Positions 52,562-59,921 of a stretch of 64,000 nt of DNA are shown here, in pieces. A model generated the notes under the pieces. That model was not told where the DNA came from, did not search any database, and saw only the letters and a program-made list of their open reading frames with translations. A program made the translations under genes and the position numbers. The first letter of the stretch is position 1. Every line of letters begins with the position of its first letter. The stretch spans positions 1,178,001-1,242,000 of the forward strand of contig NZ_BAABHY010000001.1 in assembly GCF_039542345.1 (NCBI RefSeq). The letters are read 5' to 3'. This stretch comes from Orbus sasakiae (GTDB lineage Bacteria; Pseudomonadota; Gammaproteobacteria; Enterobacterales; Orbaceae).

Positions 52562-52990
52562 TTAGTTCAGCGCGACGAGGATGGCACCAATGGCAATCAT
52601 AGCTACCCCGACCCCACCCCATAAGGAGATTTTTTCACCAAATAAAATCGCCGCAAACACAACAGCAAAGACAACGCTAAGCTTATCAATCGGTGCAACT
52701 TGAGAAACTTTTCCGACTTTAATCGCCATAAAGTAAAACAGCCACGACAAGGCACCCGCAATTCCACTGAGGACAATCACTAAGATCGCTTTTTTATCAG
52801 CAATAAAGCTTTGTATTAGCTGCAATTTACCTTGCACAATAACAACACCGACTAAAAAAATAGCCATCACCACGGAACGAATTGCCGTTGCCATGTTAGC
52901 ATCTAAATGCTGTAAACCAATTTTACCTAAAATGGCGACTGCCGCAGCGGCAACCGCCGATAGTAAAGCATAAATTAACCATGCGCTCAT
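52562..52990 (-). CDS. Single-domain EamA/DMT-family transporter
   Basis: The 142-residue membrane protein has one EamA repeat with about five helices: YALLSAVAAAAVAILGKIGL, ATAIRSVVMAIFLVGVVI, IVLSGIAGALSWLFYFMAI, and the C-terminal LSVVFAVVFAAILFGEKISLWGGVGVAMIAIGAILV. Such half-size proteins (about 140 residues, YkkC-like in layout but of EamA type) must pair as dimers to make a full drug/metabolite transporter. KVGKVSQVAPIDKLSVVF is the family core. Substrate unknown. It lies 5 bases from the lipoprotein gene upstream and may be cotranscribed with it. Confidence 0.88.
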   Translation of the reverse strand: MSAWLIYALLSAVAAAAVAILGKIGLQHLDANMATAIRSVVMAIFLVGVVIVQGKLQLIQSFIADKKAILVIVLSGIAGALSWLFYFMAIKVGKVSQVAPIDKLSVVFAVVFAAILFGEKISLWGGVGVAMIAIGAILVALN

Positions 52991-52994
52991 AATA

Positions 52995-53201
52995 TTAATG
53001 TCTGTCTATTTCAATCATCATTTGTTGTGTATTGGGGTTTTGCTGGCACTGTTTTGAATTACTGATGACACCGTCACAACCTTCCAATACGCGTTGTGGT
53101 TTTGACCATTGCGGATCGTTACTTTGTTCTTGTTTACCACCACATGCAACAAGCACTAACAACATGGACGAAAAGCTTAGCAATAAAGTCATGTATTTCA
53201 T
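52995..53201 (-). CDS. Small putative lipoprotein
   Basis: This 68-residue protein has a signal sequence MKYMTLLLSFSSMLLVLVAC with lipobox LVAC (Cys20) and a 48-residue polar tail with two further Cys (EGCDGVISNSKQCQQNP) that could form a disulphide. GGAGG lies 5 bases before the ATG at 53201, a strong ribosome site; a longer start at 53213 is in frame but would overlap it. No family is recognised. It precedes the EamA gene by 4 bases on the same strand. Confidence 0.75.
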   Translation of the reverse strand: MKYMTLLLSFSSMLLVLVACGGKQEQSNDPQWSKPQRVLEGCDGVISNSKQCQQNPNTQQMMIEIDRH

Positions 53202-53287
53202 GATTTCCTCCATTTGTTAAACACATTGTGATACGGTCAGTTACCGTTATATTATCAAAAAAATTAGCATTGTGCCTGTTATATTCT

Positions 53288-54265
53288 TTAATCCAGTAAT
53301 ATTGACTGACCTATTTTTAGAACTGAAAAATCTTGTGGTGAAACATGGTATTGTGCAAAGAGATGTTGTAGTAATTGTGGCGGTTCATCTAACGGTTCAT
53401 CAGCAAGTTCGAATGTGCCCCAGTGAATAGCCATTGCACGCTTGCAACCAATATCGTTAAACAGTTGTAAGGCTTGTGCTGGATCAACATGCTGATTATG
53501 CATAAACCACCTTGGTGCATAGCTTCCGATGGGAATCAACGCGACATCAATATGAGCAAAATGTTGTGGGATCAGTTTAAATTGTGTGGTGTAGCTAGTA
53601 TCACCAACAAAGTAAACACAACGCTTTGCAAACTCGATCATCCATCCACACCATAATGTGCGATTGGTATCAAATAATCCACGACGACTCCAGTGACGCG
53701 CAGGCATAGAAGTCAATAGCATGCCATTAATATCAACGCTTTGCCACCAATCGAGCTCAATAACTTCATTAGCCCCCCAACGTTGCAGTTTATTTTTCAG
53801 TCCTAGTGGGACAACAACAGTGACGTGTGGAAAGCGTTTAATTAATTTTTTGATACTTGCATGGTCTAAATGATCGTAATGATTATGTGAAATAGCAATC
53901 ACATCTATATGCGGTAAATCTTCAATCTGACAGGCACTAGGCGTATAACGTTTTGGTCCAGCGAAAGCAACTGGCGAAGCACGTTTTGAAAAAATAGGAT
54001 CGGTTAAAATTGTACGCTGGTTAATCTGGATAAGTGTACTGGCATGACCTAACCACCATATTGCATCATCTAAACAGTTAAAATTAGCAGGTTGCCACCA
54101 TGTTTGTTCAAAGTGAGTATACCCTTCTCGAGGTGGATTAACGCGGCGTTCACGTTTCCATTTTTTAACATCACTAATACTAACACTAAAAGGCTCAATA
54201 TTTTGAAAGCCTTGTGCATTATGATGTGCTTTGCGTTGATCATAATAATGATTTTTCATCTTCAT
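53288..54265 (-). CDS. Metallo-beta-lactamase-fold hydrolase (NAPE-PLD/UlaG-like)
   Basis: The 325-residue protein has the MBL signature ISHNHYDHLDHASIKKL (HxHxDH form, here HNHYDHLD), the upstream WWLGHASTLIQINQRTILTDPIFSKRASP, VYFVGDTSYT with a ligand Asp, and AIHWGTFEL with the final His. It matches the NAPE-PLD-like branch, which includes phospholipase D-like enzymes and bacterial homologues of unknown substrate. No signal peptide is present, so it is probably cytosolic. It is followed on the left by a lipoprotein gene and preceded by folB at 12 bases, suggesting cotranscription with folB. Confidence 0.88.
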   Translation of the reverse strand: MKMKNHYYDQRKAHHNAQGFQNIEPFSVSISDVKKWKRERRVNPPREGYTHFEQTWWQPANFNCLDDAIWWLGHASTLIQINQRTILTDPIFSKRASPVAFAGPKRYTPSACQIEDLPHIDVIAISHNHYDHLDHASIKKLIKRFPHVTVVVPLGLKNKLQRWGANEVIELDWWQSVDINGMLLTSMPARHWSRRGLFDTNRTLWCGWMIEFAKRCVYFVGDTSYTTQFKLIPQHFAHIDVALIPIGSYAPRWFMHNQHVDPAQALQLFNDIGCKRAMAIHWGTFELADEPLDEPPQLLQHLFAQYHVSPQDFSVLKIGQSILLD

Positions 54266-54277
54266 CGTGATAATGGC

Positions 54278-54631
54278 TTATTTGTAGCGTTCGATCATTA
54301 CGGCAACATTTTTTGCAGCAGGAATCGCGCCGGGTTTACTCACCTTGATTTTCACACGCGGTACAAAAAATTGATGAATAATTAATTGTGCTACCTCTTC
54401 AGCAACACGTTCAATTAATTCAAAACGATGATTTTGGACATAGGATTCTATAGCAGCCGTCACTTTGGCATAATCTAAACAAAAATCGACATTATCACTG
54501 GTTGCGGCAGGTTGATTATTCCAATCCATTTCAATATCAAGTATCAACTTTTGTTTAATGGTTTTTTCCCATTCATAAACGCCAATCGTCGTAATAATAG
54601 TTAATCCTTCAATTAAAACACAATCTTTCAT
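54278..54631 (-). CDS. folB: Dihydroneopterin aldolase FolB
   Basis: The 117-residue enzyme (E. coli 122) splits dihydroneopterin into 6-hydroxymethyl-dihydropterin and glycolaldehyde in folate synthesis. The N-terminal CVLIEGLTIITTIGVYEWEKTIKQKLILDIEMDW and the FCLDYAKVTAAIESYVQNHRFELIERVAEEVAQLI region are the family core (landmarks: GVYEWE, DYAKV, LIERVAE), with catalytic Glu and Lys positions preserved (VKIKVSKPGAIP). In E. coli the gene lies by plsY/bacA; here an MBL-fold gene is next, 12 bases downstream. A gap of 106 bases separates it from rsmE, divergently transcribed. Confidence 0.94.
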   Translation of the reverse strand: MKDCVLIEGLTIITTIGVYEWEKTIKQKLILDIEMDWNNQPAATSDNVDFCLDYAKVTAAIESYVQNHRFELIERVAEEVAQLIIHQFFVPRVKIKVSKPGAIPAAKNVAVMIERYK

Positions 54632-54737
54632 TTACGGTTTATATCCTCAATTATCCCTACACAAGAGATTACCCAATCTGAATAATTTACGCTATAATTT
54701 ATTTTAATTTTTATAATAAATTTAAAAGTAGCGCGTT

Positions 54738-55463
54738 ATGGTACGGATTTTTCAGCCCACCTCAATTATTGAAAACAGTGTTATTGAACTCGATGAAAAT
54801 GCTTTTGCTCATATTGTTAAAGCGTTAAGAATGAAAGAAGGTGAATCTATAGTATTATTTGATGGTCACAATACCGTGACACCAGCCACCATAGTACAAA
54901 TTAATAAAAAACGTCTTTTAGTTAAGACGGCAAACAGTATTATTGATAATCGAGAGTCTCCCCTCAATATCCATTTAGGTCAAGTTCTATCACGTGGGGA
55001 AAAAATGGAGTTCACTATACAAAAATCAGTTGAACTGGGTGTCAATATTATTACCCCATTATTGTCTGAACGCTGTGGTGTTAAACTCGATACTGATAGA
55101 CTGGATAAAAAACGAAGCCAATGGCAAAAAATAGCACAGTCTGCCTGTGAGCAATGCGGTCGAAATATTGTCCCTATTATTAATCCCGTCATTAAACTGG
55201 AAAATTGGTGTCAAACGTTGGCTGATTATACAAAATTGACGTTGCATCCACGAGCACAACAAGGGATTAACCAATTACGCTTACCCAACAATAATATTGC
55301 ATTACTGATTGGTCCTGAAGGTGGTTTAAGTGACAATGAAATTCACATGACGGTACAACATCAATTTACTGAAATTTTATTAGGGCCACGCGTACTGCGA
55401 ACCGAAACTGTCGCGTTAACTGCAATCACCGCCTTACAAGTTAAATTTGGTGATATTGAATAA
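54738..55463 (+). CDS. rsmE: 16S rRNA (uracil-1498-N3)-methyltransferase RsmE
   Basis: This 241-residue SPOUT methyltransferase (E. coli 243) modifies U1498 of 16S rRNA in the 30S subunit. A PUA-like N-terminal domain (1-70) includes HIVKALRMKEGE, and the C-terminal trefoil-knot domain has LGQVLSRGEKMEFTIQKSVELGV, PLLSERCGV, ALLIGPEGGLSDNEI and LGPRVLRTETVALTAI. It is followed by gshB after 111 bases, as in enterobacteria. The rsmE-gshB-yqgE-yqgF order is a typical gammaproteobacterial block and supports its identity. Confidence 0.96.
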   Translation: MVRIFQPTSIIENSVIELDENAFAHIVKALRMKEGESIVLFDGHNTVTPATIVQINKKRLLVKTANSIIDNRESPLNIHLGQVLSRGEKMEFTIQKSVELGVNIITPLLSERCGVKLDTDRLDKKRSQWQKIAQSACEQCGRNIVPIINPVIKLENWCQTLADYTKLTLHPRAQQGINQLRLPNNNIALLIGPEGGLSDNEIHMTVQHQFTEILLGPRVLRTETVALTAITALQVKFGDIE

Positions 55464-55574
55464 GCGTTTCCTATTTGTTTCATTGGCTATAAAAAACACA
55501 GCGGGATACGTCGTTTGGGTATATACTAATTCGACGATTACAAAACTATTAAAACCAATCATTAAGGAGTTGTC

Positions 55575-56522
55575 ATGATTAAGCTTGGCATTGTTATGGA
55601 TCCGATTAGTCAGATCAATATAAAAAAAGATACCAGTTTTGCCATGTTACAAGAAGCACAAAAAAGAGGTTATCAGCTTTATTATATGGAGATGAACGAT
55701 CTTTTTTTAACTGCTGGTGAAGCTTACGCGACAACTCGTACTGTAAAAGTCTATCAAGACAAAAATCATTGGTATGATTTTGGCGATGAACAAACCATCC
55801 CACTGAGTGATCTTGATGTCATTTTAATGCGTAAAGATCCACCATTTGATACCGAATTCATTTATGCAACCTATATTTTAGAACGTGCCGAAAATGCAGG
55901 TGTACTCATTGTTAATAAACCACAAAGTTTACGTGATTGTAATGAAAAACTGTATACTGCTTGGTTTGCTGAATTTACACCTGAAACAATGGTTACTCGT
56001 CAAACTAAGCTATTGAAAGATTTTTACCAAGAACACCACGATATTATTTTAAAACCACTTGATGGTATGGGTGGCGCTTCAATTTTTAGAATCAAGCAAA
56101 ATGATCCTAATGTGTCCGTAATTATTGAAACATTAACTCATCATAATACTCAATACTGCATGGCTCAGACCTATTTACCTGCCATCACTGAGGGTGATAA
56201 ACGGGTATTAGTCGTTGATGGTAAACCCGTACCCTATTGTTTAGCACGTATCCCTCAAAAAGGGGAAACTCGCGGTAACTTAGCCGCCGGTGGTCATGGT
56301 GAAGTCAGGGCATTGTCTGAATCAGATTGGCACATTGCAAATACATTAGGTCCCAAATTAAAAGAAAAAGGATTACTGTTTGTTGGACTTGATATTATCG
56401 GTGATAAGTTAACTGAAATTAATGTCACCAGTCCGACTTGTGTACGTGAAATTGAATCAGAAATAACTGATCTATCGATTACCAGTATGCTAATGGATGC
56501 GATTGAACAACGTATCAAATAA
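55575..56522 (+). CDS. gshB: Glutathione synthetase
   Basis: This 315-residue ATP-grasp enzyme (E. coli 316) joins gamma-glutamylcysteine to glycine in the cytosol. Landmarks are KLGIVMDPISQINIKKDTSFAML, RKDPPFDTEFIYATYILE, NKPQSLRDCNEKLY, ILKPLDGMGGASIFRI and INVTSPTCVREIE with the ATP/Mg residues. A GNAT-type gene is inserted between gshB and yqgE, 17 bases downstream, which is not the usual enteric order. gshA is not in the window. AAGGAG lies before the ATG with 7 bases spacing. Confidence 0.97.
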   Translation: MIKLGIVMDPISQINIKKDTSFAMLQEAQKRGYQLYYMEMNDLFLTAGEAYATTRTVKVYQDKNHWYDFGDEQTIPLSDLDVILMRKDPPFDTEFIYATYILERAENAGVLIVNKPQSLRDCNEKLYTAWFAEFTPETMVTRQTKLLKDFYQEHHDIILKPLDGMGGASIFRIKQNDPNVSVIIETLTHHNTQYCMAQTYLPAITEGDKRVLVVDGKPVPYCLARIPQKGETRGNLAAGGHGEVRALSESDWHIANTLGPKLKEKGLLFVGLDIIGDKLTEINVTSPTCVREIESEITDLSITSMLMDAIEQRIK

Positions 56523-56539
56523 ATAATGAAGGATATAAA

Positions 56540-56992
56540 ATGATTAGGGAATACCAAGCCCGCGATCTCGATAACATTATGTCGATTTGGCTAGACGGCA
56601 ATAAACAAGCCCATAATTTTATCGATGAAAGTTATTTCATCAACAATTATGATCTGGTTAAATCGATCTTACCGATGTCGACTATTTTTGTGCAAGATAT
56701 TGATGGCGTACAAGGATTTATTGGCTTAACAGACAATTATATCGCTGGCTTATTTGTGGCTAAAGACCACCAACGTCAAGGTAGTGGGCAAGCTTTAGTT
56801 GTTAAAGCAAAACAGCTGCATAATGAACTGTATGTCCATGTCTACAAAAAAAATCATTCTGCGCAATCATTCTATTTATCACAAGGATTTGAAATCGTCT
56901 CTGAATCGATAAATGAAGATACGCATGAAGCAGAATATTTGATGTGTTGCCGAGTTGAACACAACGTTAAAATTGGTAAATGTGCGTTGTAA
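56540..56992 (+). CDS. GNAT-family N-acetyltransferase, YjaB-like
   Basis: The 150-residue acetyltransferase resembles E. coli YjaB (147): IREYQARDLDNIMSIWLDGNKQAHNFI at the start, DNYIAGLFVAKDHQRQGSGQALVVKA with the acetyl-CoA loop (RQGSGQAL), and SAQSFYLSQGFEIVSES near the end. YjaB is an acetyltransferase with unknown natural substrate. Here it sits 17 bases after gshB and 39 before yqgE, so it is likely part of the same transcript. AAGGAT lies before the ATG. The tail beyond residue 140 is unusual and short of a clear motif. Confidence 0.9.
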   Translation: MIREYQARDLDNIMSIWLDGNKQAHNFIDESYFINNYDLVKSILPMSTIFVQDIDGVQGFIGLTDNYIAGLFVAKDHQRQGSGQALVVKAKQLHNELYVHVYKKNHSAQSFYLSQGFEIVSESINEDTHEAEYLMCCRVEHNVKIGKCAL

Positions 56993-57031
56993 TTGTTAAC
57001 GCACATAACATAACCATAATAAGAAACCACT

Positions 57032-57589
57032 ATGAATTTAAAAAACCGTTTTATAATCGCAATGCCAGCATTAAATGATGAGCTGTTTAGTCGTTCCGTC
57101 GTTTATATTTGTGAACATAATCGCGATGGCGCGATGGGAATTATCATTAACAAGCCAATTGTTGATTTGACTGTACAAACGGTGCTATCCAAATTAGATA
57201 TTACGCCCTTTAAATCGTGTGCTGAACTTGAACAACCTGTTTTTATTGGTGGTCCACTGTCAGAAGAACAAGGTTTTATTTTACATACACCACAAGCGGG
57301 CTTTTCTTCTAGCATTTCAATTTCAGATGAAGTCATGATTACGACTTCACTCGATGTATTAAAATCGATCGGTTCACCAGAACAGCCTAAAGATTTATTA
57401 CTTTCATTAGGCTATGCAAGTTGGGGGAATATGCAACTTGAATATGAAATTGCACAAAATGATTGGCTCGTGGCTGATGTGAAATCTGATATTATCTTTG
57501 AACAACCGATTGAAGATCGTTGGCATCTTGCTGCGCAATCAATTGGTATCAATATTGAAACAATATCGACCTTGATGGGTAAAGCGTAA
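57032..57589 (+). CDS. yqgE: UPF0301 protein YqgE (AlgH family)
   Basis: This 185-residue cytosolic protein (E. coli 187) has the AlgH fold: LKNRFIIAMPALNDELFSRSVVYICEHNRDGAMGIIINKP at the N-terminus, PVFIGGPLSEEQGFILHT and LLSLGYASWGNMQLEYEIAQNDWL. The biochemical function is unknown; AlgH was linked to alginate control in Pseudomonas. It is followed by yqgF after 4 bases, the standard pairing in gammaproteobacteria. No distinct ribosome site oddities are seen. Part of the rsmE-gshB block. Confidence 0.95.
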   Translation: MNLKNRFIIAMPALNDELFSRSVVYICEHNRDGAMGIIINKPIVDLTVQTVLSKLDITPFKSCAELEQPVFIGGPLSEEQGFILHTPQAGFSSSISISDEVMITTSLDVLKSIGSPEQPKDLLLSLGYASWGNMQLEYEIAQNDWLVADVKSDIIFEQPIEDRWHLAAQSIGINIETISTLMGKA

Positions 57590-57593
57590 TATT

Positions 57594-58007
57594 ATGGCAA
57601 CCATCATTGCATTCGATTTTGGTACGAGTAGCATCGGCGCAGCAATTGGTCAAGATATTACTAAAACGGCACGGCCACTATGTGCTTTCAAAGCCCGTGA
57701 TGGTCAGCCTAATTGGCAAGATATCGAAAAAATGCTGAAAGAATGGCAACCTGATTATTTGGTGATCGGTCTACCTTTAAATATGGACGGTACTGAACAG
57801 GAATTAACACAACGCGCCAAAAAATTTGCCAATCGATTACATGGTCGTTTTGGTTATCAAATTCAATTACATGATGAACGCCTTTCTACCGTTGAAGCAA
57901 AAGCAAACCTATTTGAAATCGGCGGCTATCGTGCATTAAAGAAAGGAAAGGTAGATGCCAGCTCGGCGGTTGTCATCCTAGAGAGTTGGTTTGACAACCT
58001 CGTCTAA
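57594..58007 (+). CDS. yqgF: Holliday junction resolvase-like pre-16S rRNA nuclease YqgF
   Basis: The 137-residue RNase H-fold protein (E. coli 138) removes 5' extra sequence from pre-16S rRNA. AFDFGTSSIGAAIGQ with the first metal Asp, YLVIGLPLNMDGTEQELTQRAKKFANRL and the late IQLHDERLSTVEAKANLFEIGGYRA, followed by KVDASSAVVILESWFDN with the final metal Asp, are all present. It begins 4 bases after the yqgE stop. Here it is last of the rsmE-gshB-GNAT-yqgE-yqgF block; the convergent FNT gene ends 5 bases from its stop. Confidence 0.95.
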   Translation: MATIIAFDFGTSSIGAAIGQDITKTARPLCAFKARDGQPNWQDIEKMLKEWQPDYLVIGLPLNMDGTEQELTQRAKKFANRLHGRFGYQIQLHDERLSTVEAKANLFEIGGYRALKKGKVDASSAVVILESWFDNLV

Positions 58008-58012
58008 AATCT

Positions 58013-58807
58013 TTAATCACTGTTCATGTCACTCCTAACTTGGGCATGACTCAATAAAGTAAAAATAAACGTGCCGCCAACAATATTGCCTAATATGGTT
58101 GGAATGGCAAAAGGATAAAGATATTGCCACAGCGTGATTTTCCCCGCTAACATATAGTAAAAAATTTCTGCTGATCCAACAATTATATGAGTAAACTCAC
58201 CCATCTGAATGACTGATGTCATTAATATGATAATAAATATTTTGCTGTATTTAGCATTAGGTAAAATCCATACCATTGTCGCAACAAGCCAACCTGCAAA
58301 AATACTGCGACTAAAAATTTCAAAAGACGTATGTTGCATGATTGCCGCACCAGAGGCCAAAAATGCTGACTCTAAGTCAGGTGTAAATGCTGGTAAATGT
58401 AAAAAGGCAAATGCAATGACGAATGTGCCAATCAAGTTACCGAATAAGACTAGCCCCCATAGGCGAAATAAACGATAAAAATTTCGCGCAGAAGGTTGGT
58501 TCATCGCGGGTATAACTGCAGTGACGGTATTTTCGGTAAATAGCTGTTGTTTAGCCATAATCACAATGACAAACCCCATTGAATAGCCGAGGCTTTCAAT
58601 TAAAAAGCTGTAAGACGAATTGGGTAAATAAGCATGAAGAATGCCTTTTAACAACATGGACGTCCCCATCGATAAACCCGCTGCAATGGCAGATAAAATT
58701 AGCGCCCACGTATCACGGCTCATCTCTTTATCACCGCTTGCTTTAATTTTATCATAGACTAATGCGGCATTTGATGGATAATCTTTCTCTTCATGCTTGG
58801 TTGTCAT
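58013..58807 (-). CDS. Formate/nitrite transporter (FNT) family membrane protein, YfdC-like
   Basis: This 264-residue inner membrane protein belongs to the FNT channel family, closest in character to E. coli YfdC (310). It has a hydrophilic N-terminus (about 1-32) and six helices with LSAIAAGLSMGTSMLLKGIL, LGYSMGFVIVIMAKQQLFTENTVTAVIP, LWGLVLFGNLIGTFVIAF and FAIPTILGNIVGGTFIFTLL. The pore motif LFTENT is the family mark. Anion passed (formate, nitrite or another) is unknown. Start at 58807 has GGAG 7 bases upstream; a TTG two codons earlier is too close to it. It is 48 bases downstream of ribB on the same strand. Confidence 0.88.
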   Translation of the reverse strand: MTTKHEEKDYPSNAALVYDKIKASGDKEMSRDTWALILSAIAAGLSMGTSMLLKGILHAYLPNSSYSFLIESLGYSMGFVIVIMAKQQLFTENTVTAVIPAMNQPSARNFYRLFRLWGLVLFGNLIGTFVIAFAFLHLPAFTPDLESAFLASGAAIMQHTSFEIFSRSIFAGWLVATMVWILPNAKYSKIFIIILMTSVIQMGEFTHIIVGSAEIFYYMLAGKITLWQYLYPFAIPTILGNIVGGTFIFTLLSHAQVRSDMNSD

Positions 58808-58855
58808 TATCAATCTCCAATAAGGCTTTACCCTATTATTGATAATCTTTAGTGT

Positions 58856-59527
58856 CTATTTCAAACGGAATTCAACGATATCTTCAATAGTCACTACTGG
58901 AATATTAAACTTTTTGGCAAATGCAACAACATCCGGTGCTCTTGACATTGAACCATCATCATTCGTTAATTCACAAATGACCGCAGCAGGTTTAAACCCT
59001 GCTAGTTTAACTAAATCAACTGATGCTTCGGTATGACCACGACGTTCAAGTACCCCATTGTCTTTTGCAACCAGTGGAAAAACATGCCCTGGATGACTAA
59101 GGTCTGAAGGTTTAGCATCATCAGCAACGGCAGCTTTCACTGTTGTCACGCGATCAGCTGCAGAAACCCCTGTCGATACCCCTTGTGCTGCTTCTATGGT
59201 AATGGTAAATGCGGTGTGATTTTTGCTGGTGTTATGTGAAACCATCATAGGCAGTTCAAGTTTGTCACAATAAGCCTTTGGCATACATAAGCACACAATA
59301 CCACTACCATAACGGATTGTCAGAGCCATCTGTTCCGTTGTAATATTTTGAGCCGCCCAAATAATGTCGCCTTCGTTTTCACGGTCTTCATCATCTAAAA
59401 CTAATACGCCATTGCCAGCTTGTAATGCCGTAATGGCTTTTTCAACACGTTCAATCGGTGCACCAAATTCGGCAAGACTAAATGTATTATGAACAACATT
59501 TTGAGAAGTGATTGATTTCTGATTCAT
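58856..59527 (-). CDS. ribB: 3,4-dihydroxy-2-butanone-4-phosphate synthase
   Basis: The 223-residue enzyme (E. coli 217) turns ribulose 5-phosphate into the 4-carbon unit of riboflavin. LDDEDRENEGDIIWAA has the acidic metal residues, MALTIRYGSGIVCLCMP, FTITIEAAQGVSTGVSAADRVTTVKAA, LSHPGHVFPLVAKDNGVLERRGHTEASVDL and GFKPAAVICELTNDDGSM follow the family. There is no GTP cyclohydrolase II domain. I place the start at 59527 (MNQKS, the family N-terminus) with AAGGA upstream; a longer start at 59557 is in frame. The FMN riboswitch lies 107 bases upstream in the leader, so FMN represses it. Confidence 0.96.
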   Translation of the reverse strand: MNQKSITSQNVVHNTFSLAEFGAPIERVEKAITALQAGNGVLVLDDEDRENEGDIIWAAQNITTEQMALTIRYGSGIVCLCMPKAYCDKLELPMMVSHNTSKNHTAFTITIEAAQGVSTGVSAADRVTTVKAAVADDAKPSDLSHPGHVFPLVAKDNGVLERRGHTEASVDLVKLAGFKPAAVICELTNDDGSMSRAPDVVAFAKKFNIPVVTIEDIVEFRLK

Positions 59528-59633
59528 GGTAAAAATATTCCTTATTATCAATGACAATACCAGAACCAGGGCAAGTGCTTGACCATTAAGAATATCATTA
59601 CATAATAATGATAATTATATGTAAGGGAAATAA

Positions 59634-59772
59634 GCAACTCTCTTTTATCCAGACTATCACTGTCGGCCTTGGAATTTCACCAAATCTGCTAGACCTTAAC
59701 ACTGAAAATATCAGCACTAAGCGCTCGTGGGCTATGACCACCGGTGGGGACTTACACCCCGCCCTGAGAATT
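59634..59772 (-). ncRNA. FMN riboswitch (RFN element) in the ribB leader
   Basis: Read on the - strand, the element opens with ATTCTCAGGGCGGGG near 59772, then has TCCCCACCGGTGG, GCCCACGAGCG, GCAGATTTGGTG, AATTCCAAGGCCGAC and AGTCTGGAT, closing with AAGAGAG near 59634. These are the conserved blocks of the FMN-binding aptamer. A TATCATTA/TAATGATA hairpin (59593-59613) follows between aptamer and start and may be part of the expression platform; it has no T tract, so control may be on translation. Confidence 0.96.
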
Positions 59773-59789
59773 ATCAGTTAAACTGACCT

Positions 59790-59812
59790 TTATACTATAA
59801 TACGAAATTGAT
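59790..59812 (-). promoter_or_regulatory. Candidate promoter of the ribB transcript
   Basis: On the - strand CGTATTATAGTATAAAGG contains TATTAT or TATAGT as a -10 element, about 25 bases before the aptamer begins. Position is right for a riboswitch transcript start; no strong -35 is evident. Confidence 0.4.
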
Positions 59813-59877
59813 AATATTTCACCTATTACCTGAATTTGATGATTAATTTTACAAGTATCATTTGATTTAGGCGATAA

Positions 59878-59900
59878 AAAACCAGCATAAAGCTGGTTTT
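59878..59900 (-). terminator. Intrinsic terminator after the autotransporter gene
   Basis: AAAACCAGC pairs with GCTGGTTTT (9 bp, loop of five), and on the - strand TTTTTTATC follows. It is 21 bases beyond the stop codon. Confidence 0.8.
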
Positions 59901-59921
59901 CAGTTTATGACATAAATTGAA